NCBI RefSeq assembly: GCF_003448965.1
Contig: NZ_QRGC01000001.1
Location: 372,001-436,000 of the forward strand
DNA length: 64,000 bases
Source: Oceanicella sp. SM1341
Lineage (GTDB): Bacteria; Pseudomonadota; Alphaproteobacteria; Rhodobacterales; Rhodobacteraceae
Reading direction: 5' to 3'
Shown here: positions 29,476-38,969 of the stretch, piece by piece
How positions within the stretch are numbered: the first letter of the stretch is position 1
Layout of the letters: every line of letters starts with the position of its first letter
Translations under genes and position numbers: made by a program
The notes under the pieces: model-generated
Database searches by the model: none
Told to the model about the DNA's origin: nothing
What the model saw: only the letters and a program-made list of their open reading frames with translations

Positions 29476-30480
29476 TTGAGCGCGATCAGCGAGACCGAAT
29501 GGCGATACAACCAGCTCATCAAGCTCTTCCCCTCCGAGGCCGAGCCCGCCTTCGAGGACGAGGACCAGCAGCGCAAATGGTGGGGCCGCAAGTGGGGCTG
29601 CACGAATGACGTCGGGCGGCTGCGCACCGTGCTCATGCACCGCCCCGGGCCGGAGGTGAACATCGTCGACACCTCGAAGCGGCTCGACAACAACGCCTTC
29701 GGCGACGTGCAGGCCGGCTGGTACTGGCGCGGAAACGAGGGCCCCGACCTGCCGGCCATGCAGGCCCAGCACGACGCCTATGCCGACCTGCTGCGCGCCG
29801 AGGGCGTGGAGGTGGTGATGATCGACGCCCCGGCGAAGGACCGCATGAAGACCTGCTACACGCGCGACTCGGTGGTGGCCGTCGGCGGCGGCGCGATGGT
29901 GATGCGCCTCGGGCCGCGGATCCGCCGCGGCGAGGAACTGCCGGCCACCCGCACGCTGGCCAATCTCGGCTGCCCTATCCTGCGCACCCTCTCGGGCACC
30001 GCGGTGGCTGAGGGCGGCAGCTTCTGCTGGCTCACGCCCACGCTCGCGGCCACCGGCATGTCCTCGCGCACCAACGAGGAAGGCGCGCGGCAGATCGAGG
30101 AGGTGCTGCGCGCCCAGGGCGTGGAGCTCATCCGCGTGCCGCTCACCGGCTACCGGCTGCACCTCGACGGGGTGTTCGTGATGATCGCCCCCGACCTTGC
30201 CATCGGCAATTCGGCGCTGCTGCCGCACTGGTTTCTCGAAAAGCTGCGCGCCCTCTCCATCGAGCTCATCGAGCTCTGCCCCGAGGATGACAGCTGGATC
30301 ACCAATTCTCTCGCCATCGCGCCGCGCCGGATGGTCATGCCGCACGGCATCTCGCCGCGCACGCGCGACCGGCTGGACGCCCGCGGTGTCGAGGTTCTGA
30401 CCCTTCCCTATGACAAGATGAACTCCGGTGGCGGCGGGCTGCACTGCTCCACCGCCCCCCTGATCCGCGACGAGGTGTGA
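29476..30480 (+). CDS. Amidinotransferase/arginine deiminase-superfamily hydrolase (DDAH-like)
   Basis: A 334-residue guanidino-group-modifying enzyme of the pentein fold. The catalytic residues line up: TRD at 129-131 (Asp131), EGG at 179-181, HLD at 229-231 (His229) and a C-terminal GLHCST with nucleophile Cys324. Such enzymes hydrolyse arginine, methylarginines or other guanidines, or transfer amidino groups; the exact substrate is not visible. The start is TTG 29476 with AGGAG nine bases upstream; a nearby ATG gives only a two-codon frame. It is followed after 2 bp by an M20 hydrolase, so the two probably act in sequence on one guanidino or acyl-amino compound. Confidence 0.85.
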   Translation: MSAISETEWRYNQLIKLFPSEAEPAFEDEDQQRKWWGRKWGCTNDVGRLRTVLMHRPGPEVNIVDTSKRLDNNAFGDVQAGWYWRGNEGPDLPAMQAQHDAYADLLRAEGVEVVMIDAPAKDRMKTCYTRDSVVAVGGGAMVMRLGPRIRRGEELPATRTLANLGCPILRTLSGTAVAEGGSFCWLTPTLAATGMSSRTNEEGARQIEEVLRAQGVELIRVPLTGYRLHLDGVFVMIAPDLAIGNSALLPHWFLEKLRALSIELIELCPEDDSWITNSLAIAPRRMVMPHGISPRTRDRLDARGVEVLTLPYDKMNSGGGGLHCSTAPLIRDEV

Positions 30481-30482
30481 GC

Positions 30483-32063
30483 ATGACCGACTGGAGCGCC
30501 GCGCAGGCCGAAGCCCTGCGCTTTCTCGAGGAGCGGCACGCCGCCTTCTCCGAGGACCACATGACCATCTGGAACTTCCAGGAGCCGAGCTGGCGCGAGT
30601 ACCGTTCCTCGGCCTGGTACATGGACCGGCTGGAGGCGGAGGGCTTCACGGTGGAGCGCGGCACCGCCGGCATGCCCACCGCCTTCCGCGCCACCTGGGA
30701 AAACGGCCCCGGCCCGCGCATCGCGGGCTACGCCGAGTATGACGCGGTGCCCGGCCAGAGCCAGGCGCCGGTGCCATACCGCCAGCCGCGCGAGGGCGAG
30801 TCGAAGCACGCCGCCGGCCACACCGACCCGCATTCCGCCCTCGGCATCGGCGCCTTCGCCGGCTTCCTCGCCGCCAAGCGCGCGATGGAGGAACACGGGA
30901 TCGGCGGCACGCTGGTGTTCTTCGGCGAGCCGGCGGAGAAGATGTGCGGCGCCAAGCCCGTGCATGCCGCGCATGGCTTCTACGACGGGCTCGACGCGGC
31001 CTTCTCCTTCCACCCGCATTCCTTCCCCACCCTCACCAACGGCTGTTTCTGGGAGACCACCTCCGCCCCCTACTGGAGCCGGATGTACACCTTCGAGTGC
31101 GAGGACCCCGAGACCTGGCAGGCCGATGCCACGGGCGGCAACGTGACCCATGTCCACGCCATGGCCCGCGCGCCCGGCGCCATCGACGCCGTGTGCATGA
31201 TGTACATGAACTCGAAGATGATGAAGGAGAGCATGCTGCCCCACTCGGGGAGCTGGACGATCAACGAGTTCATCCCCGTCGCCGGCCAGGCCACGGCCGA
31301 CAACATCGCGCCGGGCGTGGGGCAGATCCAGTACTCGATGCGCGCCCCGAAGCTGGAGATGTGCGAGGCCGCCTTCGCCGTGCTCGACCGCAATGCCGAG
31401 CAGATCGCCGGCATGACCCATTGCACGGTCACGGCCGAGTGGATCACCCGCACCCGGGCCGGCCTGCCGAACAAGGCATTCTCCGAGCTCACCTTCCGCA
31501 ATTTCGAGCGGCTCGGCGCGCCGGAATGGGGCGACGAGGCCAAGGCCTTCGCCCGCGAGATCCAGGGCAATCTCGGGCTGGAGCGGATGGAGGAGCCCTT
31601 CCTCGACGGGCTGATGCGCCTCACGCCCCCCTGGGAGGCGGAAGAGGCCTTCCGCGCCCAGCTTCCCGCCTGGCAGCTCAACTACGCCGCCGATGATTAC
31701 GTGGACTACACCTGGCATGCGCCCACGGTGCGCCTCTACGTGGGCCGGCCGACGCTGGAGCCCCCCGCGGGCTTCCGCTACCCCGAGTGGACCCGCCACG
31801 CGATGGGCGGCACCCCGGCCTGCATCGACCCGATGTGGTCGAAGGCGGCGCAGGTGATCTCGGTGACGCTGCTCGACCTGCTCACGCGGCCGGAGGCGCT
31901 GGAGGCGATCCGCGCCGAGTTCGAGGAGCGCACCGGCGGCGGCGTGGGCGGCACGAAATGGGTGGCGCCGCTGCTTCCGGCCGATTTCCGCGCGCCGGTG
32001 AACCACCGCTGGCCGGAATACGTCGACACGCCCCGCGGCCGCGAGTGGACCATGCCCGGCTGA
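30483..32063 (+). CDS. M20-family amidohydrolase, AbgB/aminobenzoyl-glutamate hydrolase-like
   Basis: A 526-residue zinc amidohydrolase. M20 features are the acidic catalytic loop AEYDAVPG (84-91), the metal motif GHTDPHSALG (112-121) and GEPAEK (148-153). The length and the aromatic C-terminal region are like AbgB-type peptidases, which cleave p-aminobenzoyl-glutamate and other N-acyl amino acids. The ATG at 30483 is chosen over an in-frame GTG that overlaps the previous stop. Two-gene operon with the deiminase-like gene. No transporter is adjacent. The pairing suggests catabolism of an N-acylated guanidino compound, which is inference. Confidence 0.83.
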   Translation: MTDWSAAQAEALRFLEERHAAFSEDHMTIWNFQEPSWREYRSSAWYMDRLEAEGFTVERGTAGMPTAFRATWENGPGPRIAGYAEYDAVPGQSQAPVPYRQPREGESKHAAGHTDPHSALGIGAFAGFLAAKRAMEEHGIGGTLVFFGEPAEKMCGAKPVHAAHGFYDGLDAAFSFHPHSFPTLTNGCFWETTSAPYWSRMYTFECEDPETWQADATGGNVTHVHAMARAPGAIDAVCMMYMNSKMMKESMLPHSGSWTINEFIPVAGQATADNIAPGVGQIQYSMRAPKLEMCEAAFAVLDRNAEQIAGMTHCTVTAEWITRTRAGLPNKAFSELTFRNFERLGAPEWGDEAKAFAREIQGNLGLERMEEPFLDGLMRLTPPWEAEEAFRAQLPAWQLNYAADDYVDYTWHAPTVRLYVGRPTLEPPAGFRYPEWTRHAMGGTPACIDPMWSKAAQVISVTLLDLLTRPEALEAIRAEFEERTGGGVGGTKWVAPLLPADFRAPVNHRWPEYVDTPRGREWTMPG

Positions 32064-32275
32064 CCCCCCGGCCGGCCCCGCTGCCCTGCGGCGGCTCCCG
32101 CCGCCGCCGGCCGAATTATTGCGCGCGCGCCTCACCTTGGCGCGTGCATTTCCCGGTCGGGTATTGCAACCTCGACGCGAGTTCACCCGCCGCTTCGCGC
32201 CCGCAGCATTCCGCGCTGCCGGGCCGGCGCGGCTGCCGGGCCCGTACCCCCGGCCTCGCAGACCGGAGACTGCCC

Positions 32276-33415
32276 TTGACCACGGAACGCTCCATCGCAC
32301 ACCGGATGACCATCGCCTACCTCGTGGGGCTCACCTTGCTGGCGGTGCTCTCCTCCGCGGTGCATTTCCTGCTCGACGGCGTGATCGTCCAGCAGCAGGA
32401 TTCGGCGACCGTGATCAACGTGGCGGGCCGGCAGCGCATGCTCTCCCAGCGCATCGCCCTGCTCGCCGCCGACATGGAGGACGGCAAGGCCGACGCCCGC
32501 AACCAGATGCTGGAGGCAGCGCAGGCGATGGAGCGCGCGCAGGACGCGCTCATCAACGGCGGCGACCTCGGCATCGCGCGGGCGCTGTCGCCGGCGGCGC
32601 GCGCGCTCTACTTCGACGGGCCCGCGCCGCTCGACGCGAAGGTGCGCAGCTATCTCGGTGCCGTGGCGCGCTATGCCGCGGGCGGCGACGATGCCACCGG
32701 CGCCTATACCCAGATCACCCGCATGGCGCGCAGCGAGCTGCTTCCCGACCTCGACGCGGCGGTGAAACTCTTCGAGCGCGAGGCCCAGGACGACGTTGCC
32801 TGGATGCGCACGGCCCAGAAGGTGGTGCTGGCCACCCTGCTGCTCACCCTCGCGCTGGAGGCGGTGTTCATCTTCCATCCGCTGGTGCGCATGGTGCGCA
32901 ACTATGCCGCCCACCTCTACGAGATGGCGACGCAGGACGGGCTCACCGGCCTGCCCAACCGCCGGCATTTCATGGAGACCGCCGACCGGCAGTTCCAGAT
33001 CGCGCGGCGCACCGGCCAGCCGCTCGCGGCCCTCGTGCTCGACCTCGACCATTTCAAGCAGATCAACGACACCCACGGCCATGCGACGGGCGACGCGGTG
33101 CTGCGCCATTTCGCCGAGGTGGCGACCCGGGTCCTGCGCGCCGGCGACATGATCAGCCGCACGGGGGGCGAGGAATTCGCGCTGATGCTGCCGCTGATGA
33201 ACCGCTCGGGCGCGCTCACCGTGGCCGAGAAGCTGCGCCAGGCGATCGCCGAGCAGCCGGACGAGGCGCTGCCCGCGATCACGGTGAGCGTGGGGGTGAG
33301 CATCTCCGACCCCGCCGACCGCTCGGTGGAGGAACTGCTGCGCCGCGCCGACAAGGCCCTCTACGATGCGAAGGCCGCGGGGCGGAACCGGGTGTCGCTG
33401 ATCCTCGCCACCTGA
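32276..33415 (+). CDS. Membrane-bound diguanylate cyclase (GGDEF) with PilJ-type sensor region
   Basis: A 379-residue protein that makes cyclic di-GMP. A transmembrane helix near residues 13-35 is followed by a periplasmic region containing INVAGRQRMLSQRIALLA, typical of the PilJ/NarX-like N-terminal sensor, then a second helix near 180-200 and a GGDEF domain with DGLTGLPNRR and the active-site motif GGEEF at 297-301. The inhibitory I-site RAGD is at 288-291, so product feedback inhibition is expected. The start is TTG 32276, which has GGAG seven bases upstream; ATG 32306 lacks a ribosome site. No partner phosphodiesterase is adjacent. Confidence 0.9.
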   Translation: MTTERSIAHRMTIAYLVGLTLLAVLSSAVHFLLDGVIVQQQDSATVINVAGRQRMLSQRIALLAADMEDGKADARNQMLEAAQAMERAQDALINGGDLGIARALSPAARALYFDGPAPLDAKVRSYLGAVARYAAGGDDATGAYTQITRMARSELLPDLDAAVKLFEREAQDDVAWMRTAQKVVLATLLLTLALEAVFIFHPLVRMVRNYAAHLYEMATQDGLTGLPNRRHFMETADRQFQIARRTGQPLAALVLDLDHFKQINDTHGHATGDAVLRHFAEVATRVLRAGDMISRTGGEEFALMLPLMNRSGALTVAEKLRQAIAEQPDEALPAITVSVGVSISDPADRSVEELLRRADKALYDAKAAGRNRVSLILAT

Positions 33416-33441
33416 GGCCCGCCACGTGAGGCCGCGCGCGT

Positions 33442-34185
33442 TCAGGCGCCGCGCCGCTCCAGGATGAGGGGCAGCGCCAGCCCCAGCAGCAGCACGGCGA
33501 GCGGCACGGTGAAGAGGGCCCCCACCGCCCGGTAGCCGAGCGCCCCCACCAGCCCGCCGGCGAGGAAGGCGCCCAGCAGCCGGCCCAGGATGCCCAGGTT
33601 GCCCAGGTTGGCGCGCACCCCGCTGCGCGGCGCGATGAGGCGGAACGCGGCGCGGCCGAGCTCGATCCCCACGTCCGTGATCATTCCGGTGGCATGGGTG
33701 GTGCGGATGCGCGCGCCGGAGATCTTGGTGATGGTGGCGTTCTGCAGCCCCATGGTGAGGCAGAGCACCGCCAGCGCCGCCGCCCCGGGCGCCCCCGCCG
33801 CCGCGAGCCCGGCAAAGGCGAGCAGCAGCAGGCCTTCCGCGGCGATGGGCAGCGCGTATTGCCGGCGCCGGTCTCGCTGCCGCCCGAGGTTGATCAGCAT
33901 CGTTCCCAGCGCCGCCCCGGCCACGAAGGAGACCATGGCGAGCAGCGCCGCCGCCACCAGCCGCGCGTTCAGAAGCGCCGCCTCGTCCGCCAGGGTCGAG
34001 AGCCATCCGGTCATGTGCGAGGTATAGGCCCCCAGCACGAAGAAGCCGCCGGCATTCGCGCAGCCCGCAACCGCGGCCAGGAAGGTCGCGAGCAGCAGGT
34101 CCGAGCCGTGCGACCGCCGGTGCCCGACGATGGCCCTGGCCGAGGCCATCGGCCGCCTGAGATGCCTGTGGCTGCGTACGCTCAC
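33442..34185 (-). CDS. DUF1275 (YoaK-type) membrane protein
   Basis: A 247-residue integral membrane protein with about six hydrophobic helices. DUF1275 signatures are GCANAGGFFVLGAYTSHMTG and MGLQNATITKISGARIRTTHATGMITD. The biochemical role of the family is unknown. I place the start at GTG 34185 because a GGAGAGGAGAG ribosome site precedes it; ATG 34149 is the alternative. It is convergent with the diguanylate cyclase and divergent from the betaine transporter. Confidence 0.85.
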   Translation of the reverse strand: MSVRSHRHLRRPMASARAIVGHRRSHGSDLLLATFLAAVAGCANAGGFFVLGAYTSHMTGWLSTLADEAALLNARLVAAALLAMVSFVAGAALGTMLINLGRQRDRRRQYALPIAAEGLLLLAFAGLAAAGAPGAAALAVLCLTMGLQNATITKISGARIRTTHATGMITDVGIELGRAAFRLIAPRSGVRANLGNLGILGRLLGAFLAGGLVGALGYRAVGALFTVPLAVLLLGLALPLILERRGA

Positions 34186-34956
34186 GCCCCTCTCCTCTCC
34201 ACCCGTATCCGCCCCCCGTGCGCCCCTGCCCGGGGCGCGGCGCCGGGGGCCATGCTGCACTGCAGCCTGCGCCGTCCCGCGCGCGGGGACAAGGGGCGCG
34301 ACGGAAGCCCCCGCAACCCTGCCCGGCAGGAAGTTTCGCGGCCGCGGCACATGCGGCGGAGCAGAGCAAGTAACGCGGGCCGGATCGGCAGAATTCATGC
34401 GCCGCCGGAGCCGCGCGCGGCACCTGCCCGCGAAGCGGCAAAGTGGCGGGCGCGCGATTCGCCGGCCGCGGGGGCGATTCGTCTCATCGGCTATTCCCCA
34501 TGGCCGCGGGCTCCCCTCGCGGACGCCTCCGGGGGAACGGGAAAAATTTCGAAAGATTTTCTTCGTTTGGTCGCGAAGGCCACGCGGCGCGGCGCCCGTG
34601 GCCGGGCCGGACCGCGCTCCGGGCCCGCGCACACGGGGTTTGGCGCCCCGGCGCCCGCCGTCCGCGCCCCGCCCCGCGGCCGCATCCCGGGCGGTTCGGC
34701 CACCCGGCGCGGCGCCTGCGGCCGGGCCCGCGGTTTGCAATCGGAGGCCCCTCCGCCTATACGGGCGCGGCCAATGACCGAGAGATCGCAACACAGTCTT
34801 GCCCGCTTCTCACGCGCTGCGGCTGCCCCTGGCGGGCGGTGCGACAGGGCTGTGCGGTCCTCGCCCGGCGGATCGTCGCCGGCCCTTCCGGGCCCGGCCG
34901 AAGCGATCCCGTCCCCTTCCCGGCGGACACCCATTCCGAAAATCGAAGGATCCCCC
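34186..34956. other. 771-bp intergenic region upstream of the betaine importer
   Basis: No supportable gene. The sequence is very GC-rich apart from an AT-rich patch at about 34541-34572 (GAAAAATTTCGAAAGATTTTC) that contains A/T tracts and could be a promoter or nucleoid-protein site for the importer operon. A GAAGGA ribosome site precedes the binding-protein ATG. Confidence 0.4.
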
Positions 34957-35949
34957 ATGCGCAAGTTCACGATGACCGCTGCTGCCGCGGCTGCCGCCCT
35001 CATCGCGCCGCTGGCCGCCCAGGCCCAGGACCAGGGCAGCGAGTGCGGCGAAGTCTCCATCACCCAGATGAACTGGGCCTCGGCGGCCGTGGTCACCACC
35101 GTCGCCGAGTTCCTGATGGAGCAGGGCTATGGCTGCGACGTCTCCGTGGTGCCCTCCGACACCGTGCCCGCCGTCACCTCGGTGGCCGAGAACGGCGAGC
35201 CCGACATCGTCACCGAGCTGTGGCTGAACTCCACCGGCGAGGTGTTCGAGCGCCTCGAGGACGAGGGCAAGATCAAGCGCGTCGCCGAGGTGCTCAAGCC
35301 CGGCGGTGTCGAGGGCTGGTGGCTGCCGGCCTACCTCGTCGAGGAGCACCCCGAGCTCAAGACCATCGAGGGCGTGATGGCGCACCCCGAGTGGGTGGGC
35401 GGCCGCTTCAACAACTGCCCCGAGGGCTGGGGCTGCCGGGTGGTGAATGACAATCTCGTCCGCGCGCTGAAGCTCGAGGACTCGGGCATCGAGGTGTTCA
35501 ACCACGGCTCCGGCGAGACCATGGCCACCTCCATGGCCGCCGCCTACGGCGACGAGGAGCCCTGGTTCGGCTACTACTGGGGCCCCACCACCCCGTTGGG
35601 CAAGTTCGACATGGTCAAGGTCGATCTCGGCGGCTACGACGAGGCCGCGCACGAGGCGAACCAGAACCCCGACACGCCGGACCCGAAGGTCTCCGACTTC
35701 CCCGCCGCCCCGGTGCTCACCGCCGTGACCACCGATCTCGAGGAGCGTGAGCCGGAAGTGGTCGAGCTGATGTCGAAGATGACCTTCGACACCGACACGA
35801 TGAGCAAGCTGCTCGCCTGGCAGGACGAGAACAACGCCTCCGCCGAGGAGACGGCCGTTCACTACCTCACCAACTACCAGGACGAATGGTCCGGCTGGCT
35901 GTCCGACGGGGCCCGCGAGCGCCTGTCCAAGCTGCTCGACAAGAGCTGA
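34957..35949 (+). CDS. Glycine betaine/choline-type ABC transporter substrate-binding protein
   Basis: A 330-residue periplasmic OpuAC/ProX-type protein. Residues 1-23 are a Sec signal peptide cleaved after AQA. Tryptophans in MNWASAA and GWWLPAYLV, and PWFGYYWGP, are the kind that build the quaternary-amine aromatic box. With the permease and ATPase just downstream it forms a complete importer for glycine betaine, proline betaine, choline or a related osmolyte. Which ligand is bound cannot be told. It is separated from the permease by 98 bp that hold a strong stem-loop, as is common for the abundantly made binding protein. Confidence 0.9.
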   Translation: MRKFTMTAAAAAAALIAPLAAQAQDQGSECGEVSITQMNWASAAVVTTVAEFLMEQGYGCDVSVVPSDTVPAVTSVAENGEPDIVTELWLNSTGEVFERLEDEGKIKRVAEVLKPGGVEGWWLPAYLVEEHPELKTIEGVMAHPEWVGGRFNNCPEGWGCRVVNDNLVRALKLEDSGIEVFNHGSGETMATSMAAAYGDEEPWFGYYWGPTTPLGKFDMVKVDLGGYDEAAHEANQNPDTPDPKVSDFPAAPVLTAVTTDLEEREPEVVELMSKMTFDTDTMSKLLAWQDENNASAEETAVHYLTNYQDEWSGWLSDGARERLSKLLDKS

Positions 35950-35974
35950 TCGCAGGCTCTGCCTGATGTTCCTG

Positions 35975-36004
35975 GGACGGGGCCGGCCACCGGCTCCGTC
36001 CTTT
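35975..36004 (+). terminator. Stem-loop between binding-protein and permease genes
   Basis: A 12-bp stem (35975-35986 with 35990-36001, one G-T pair) with a 3-base loop, followed by TTT. Likely a partial terminator or 3'-end stabiliser that makes binding-protein mRNA more abundant than the downstream permease/ATPase mRNA. Confidence 0.65.
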
Positions 36005-36047
36005 GCGTTCCACAACAAGGGCGGACCGCCTCCCGGTCCGAGAATTC

Positions 36048-37079
36048 ATGGCAACATATGACAGCGTGTTCGACACGCTCGGCCTGAGAGACTGGTGCGA
36101 CGGCGGCGCCGACAGCGCGCCCATGTCGATGAGCGACCTGCTGAGCCAGGCCGGCGGCCCGCAGGACACCTCGCTCTGGGACCTGCCTTTCCCGTCGCTC
36201 GACGCGCTGAACGGGGCCTGCGCGGCCATTCCCCAGACACGCGATCTCACCCTCGGGCTCGAACAGGGCTTCCTCGCCATCCGCGACTACCTGCGCGTGG
36301 TGCTCGACCCCGCCACCCAGCCGCTGAGCTGGATGCTGCGCAACGCCATCTCCACCATGGTCGAGACGCCGTGGTGGATCGTGATCCCCGTGCTGCTGCT
36401 CGTCACCTGGGCGGTCACGCGCTCGGGCCGGCTGGTGGGCTTCGTCGCCGTCTCGATCGGCTTCCTCGCCTTCATCGACCATTACGACTACGCGATGCAG
36501 ACCCTGGCGATCATCTTCGTCTGTGCCTTCATATGCGTGCTGTTCGGCGTGCCCATAGGCATCGCCATGTCGCGCAGCGACCGGATGCAGCGCGGCACCA
36601 TCCCGGTGCTCGACATGCTCCAGACCCTGCCGCCCTTCGTCTACCTCATCCCGCTGATCTTCCTGTTCTCGGTCACCGAGCCGAAGCTCTACGGCATCGC
36701 CATCATTCTCTACGCCATCGTGCCGGTGATCCGCCTCACCGACCTCGGCATCCGGCTGGTGGACCGCGACGTGATCGAGGCGGCCGACGCCTTCGGCATG
36801 ACCTCGCGCCAGAAGCTCTTCGGGGTGCAGATCCCGCTCGCGCTGCCCAACATCATGGCCGGCGTGAACCAGACCATCATGATGTCGCTCGCCATGGTCG
36901 TGATCGCCTCGCTGGTCTCGGCCCCGGGCCTCGGCGTGCTGGTGCTGCGCGGCATCCGCAACCTCGAGCTGGGCGTGGGCCTCGTCGCCGGCTTCGGCAT
37001 CGTGCTGCTCGCCATCCTGCTCGACCGCGTGACCAAGGCCTCGCTGTCGCGCATCGACGCCAGCCAGAAGCATCGCTGA
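36048..37079 (+). CDS. Glycine betaine/choline-type ABC transporter permease
   Basis: A 343-residue ProW/OpuAB-type permease. An 80-90 residue N-terminal cytoplasmic part precedes membrane helices starting near residue 115; the EAA-type coupling loop is visible as EAADAFGMTSRQKLFGVQIPLALPNIM. The start at ATG 36048 has no good ribosome site, but an upstream TTG would add residues unlike the family. 12 bp separate it from the ATPase. Confidence 0.9.
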   Translation: MATYDSVFDTLGLRDWCDGGADSAPMSMSDLLSQAGGPQDTSLWDLPFPSLDALNGACAAIPQTRDLTLGLEQGFLAIRDYLRVVLDPATQPLSWMLRNAISTMVETPWWIVIPVLLLVTWAVTRSGRLVGFVAVSIGFLAFIDHYDYAMQTLAIIFVCAFICVLFGVPIGIAMSRSDRMQRGTIPVLDMLQTLPPFVYLIPLIFLFSVTEPKLYGIAIILYAIVPVIRLTDLGIRLVDRDVIEAADAFGMTSRQKLFGVQIPLALPNIMAGVNQTIMMSLAMVVIASLVSAPGLGVLVLRGIRNLELGVGLVAGFGIVLLAILLDRVTKASLSRIDASQKHR

Positions 37080-37091
37080 GGAGACCGGGAC

Positions 37092-38150
37092 ATGAGCAAG
37101 GATATCAAGGTCTCGATTCGCAAGCTTTACAAGATCTTCGGCGAAGATCCTCAAGCGGCGCTGCAAGACGTGAAGGCCGGCATGGGCAAGCCCGAGCTGC
37201 TGGAAACACGCGGCCACGTGCTGGGCCTGAACGACATCAACGTCGACATGCGCGAAGGCGAGATGACGGTGATCATGGGGCTCTCGGGCTCCGGCAAGTC
37301 CACCCTCATCCGCCATCTCAACCGGCTGATCGAGCCCACGGCGGGCGAGATCCTGGTGAACGGCGAGAACATCCTGGGCTGGAACGAGCGCCGGCTGCGC
37401 GGCCTGCGGCGGGAGATCATGTCGATGGTCTTCCAGAAGTTCGCGCTGCTGCCCCACCGCACGGTGCTCGACAATGCCGGCATGGCGCTGGCCACGAGGG
37501 GCCGCAGCCGCGCGGAGTACGAGGACGAGGCCAACAGGTGGCTCGACCGCGTGGGGCTCGGCGGCTACGGCGGCCAGTACCCGCACCAGCTCTCGGGCGG
37601 CATGCAGCAGCGCGTGGGCATCGCCCGCGCCCTCACCTCGAATTCCGAGATCATGCTGATGGACGAGGCCTTCTCGGCGCTCGACCCGCTCATCCGCACC
37701 GACATGCAGAACCTGCTGGTCGAGCTGCAGGCCGAGCTGAAGAAGACCGTGGTCTTCATCACCCATGATCTCGACGAGGCGCTGAAGCTCGCCGACCACC
37801 TGGTGATCCTGAAGGACGGGATGGTGGTGCAGCAGGGCGAGCCGCAGCACATCCTGCTGAACCCGGCCGATCCCTACATCGAGGACTTCGTCTCCGACAT
37901 CAACCGCGCCCGGGTGCTGCGCGTGCGCTCGGTGATGGACGAGATGGCGGGCATCGGCGCGGGCGGAGGCGGGATCTCCGGCGAGGTCGACCACGAGGCC
38001 AATCTCGAGACGGTGATCGACCTCGCGGACGGCGCGCTCGACCGGCGCTTCCGGGTGATGCGCGACGGCGCGCCGGTGGGCACGCTCGACATGTCGGCGG
38101 TGATGCGCGCGCTGGTGCCCTCGCACAGTTCCGCGGAGACGCTGCGCTGA
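37092..38150 (+). CDS. Glycine betaine/choline-type ABC transporter ATP-binding protein
   Basis: A 352-residue ProV-type ATPase. Walker A GLSGSGKST is at 63-71, the signature LSGGMQQR near 170 and Walker B IMLMDEAF near 196, with the switch His in FITHDLDEA. The C-terminal 80 residues resemble a reduced CBS-type regulatory part, which in ProV/OpuA relatives senses ionic strength. Together with the preceding genes it makes a full importer; a perfect terminator follows the stop. Confidence 0.93.
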   Translation: MSKDIKVSIRKLYKIFGEDPQAALQDVKAGMGKPELLETRGHVLGLNDINVDMREGEMTVIMGLSGSGKSTLIRHLNRLIEPTAGEILVNGENILGWNERRLRGLRREIMSMVFQKFALLPHRTVLDNAGMALATRGRSRAEYEDEANRWLDRVGLGGYGGQYPHQLSGGMQQRVGIARALTSNSEIMLMDEAFSALDPLIRTDMQNLLVELQAELKKTVVFITHDLDEALKLADHLVILKDGMVVQQGEPQHILLNPADPYIEDFVSDINRARVLRVRSVMDEMAGIGAGGGGISGEVDHEANLETVIDLADGALDRRFRVMRDGAPVGTLDMSAVMRALVPSHSSAETLR

Positions 38151-38158
38151 CACGATGG

Positions 38159-38185
38159 CGGGCCCGGGAAATTTCCGGGCCCGTT
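38159..38185 (+). terminator. Rho-independent-type terminator after the ABC importer
   Basis: CGGGCCCGG (38159-38167) and CCGGGCCCG (38175-38183) form a perfect 9-bp stem around a GAAATTT loop, followed by TT, 8 bp after the ATPase stop. Confidence 0.75.
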
Positions 38186-38256
38186 AATCCCCCCCGGCCC
38201 GCGCCGTGCTATGCTCGCCACGGTTGCATGACAGAAGAAACCGGGAGGACAGACCC

Positions 38257-38958
38257 ATGCCCCTCAGCCCACGCCCCGTCGTCTCCTTCGGCGATGCCGG
38301 CTACATCTTTCTCGACGGCCCGGCGCTGAAGATCTTCGCCCATTACGGCGGCTGGTCGGACTACGACCCGACCACCGAGATCCACGGCTCGCCGAACGCC
38401 GACACCTTCTACGGCGGCGCCGAGGCGGATGTCTGGAACGGCAAGGGCGAGAACGACTACATGGCCGGCCGCGCCGGAGACGACATCCTCGCCGGCGGCG
38501 ACGGGCGCGACGAGATCCACGGCAACGCGGACGACGACCTCATCAAGGGCTTCTCGGGCGACGATTTCCTCTACGGCGGCAAGCACGATGACCGCGTCTT
38601 CGGCGGCGACGGCGCCGACATCCTCGACGGCGGAGACGGCGACGACCGGCTGTTCGGCGGCCGCGGCGACGATCACCTCACCCTGGGCGCGGGCCGCGAC
38701 GTGGCGAAGGGCGGCGCGGGCGCCGACATCTTCGCCTTCGTCGAGAGCCCCGGCCACGACGTGATCCGCGATTTCACCCCCGGCGAGGACCGCATGGAAT
38801 TCGTCTCCATCGACACCGAGGCCGAGGTGCTGGCCCTGCTGGACACGGCGGAGGAGCGCGACGGCGCCACCGTGCTGCGCGTGGGAGAGGGCATGACCCT
38901 GCGCCTCGGCGGCGTGACACCGGACGCGCTGTCGCTCGACGATTTCATCTGGTCCTGA
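38257..38958 (+). CDS. Small RTX calcium-binding protein
   Basis: A 233-residue protein. A 45-residue non-repeat N-terminus is followed by roughly eleven RTX nonapeptides (for example GGDGADILDGGDGDDRLFGG) from about residue 45 to 160, then a C-terminal domain with DIFAFVESPGHDVIRDFTPGEDRM, the capping segment often seen at the ends of secreted RTX proteins. No enzyme motif. ATG 38257 follows GGGAGGA. The third RTX gene in 15 kb; probably exported by a type I system encoded elsewhere. Confidence 0.85.
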   Translation: MPLSPRPVVSFGDAGYIFLDGPALKIFAHYGGWSDYDPTTEIHGSPNADTFYGGAEADVWNGKGENDYMAGRAGDDILAGGDGRDEIHGNADDDLIKGFSGDDFLYGGKHDDRVFGGDGADILDGGDGDDRLFGGRGDDHLTLGAGRDVAKGGAGADIFAFVESPGHDVIRDFTPGEDRMEFVSIDTEAEVLALLDTAEERDGATVLRVGEGMTLRLGGVTPDALSLDDFIWS

Positions 38959-38969
38959 GCGGCCGGCCC

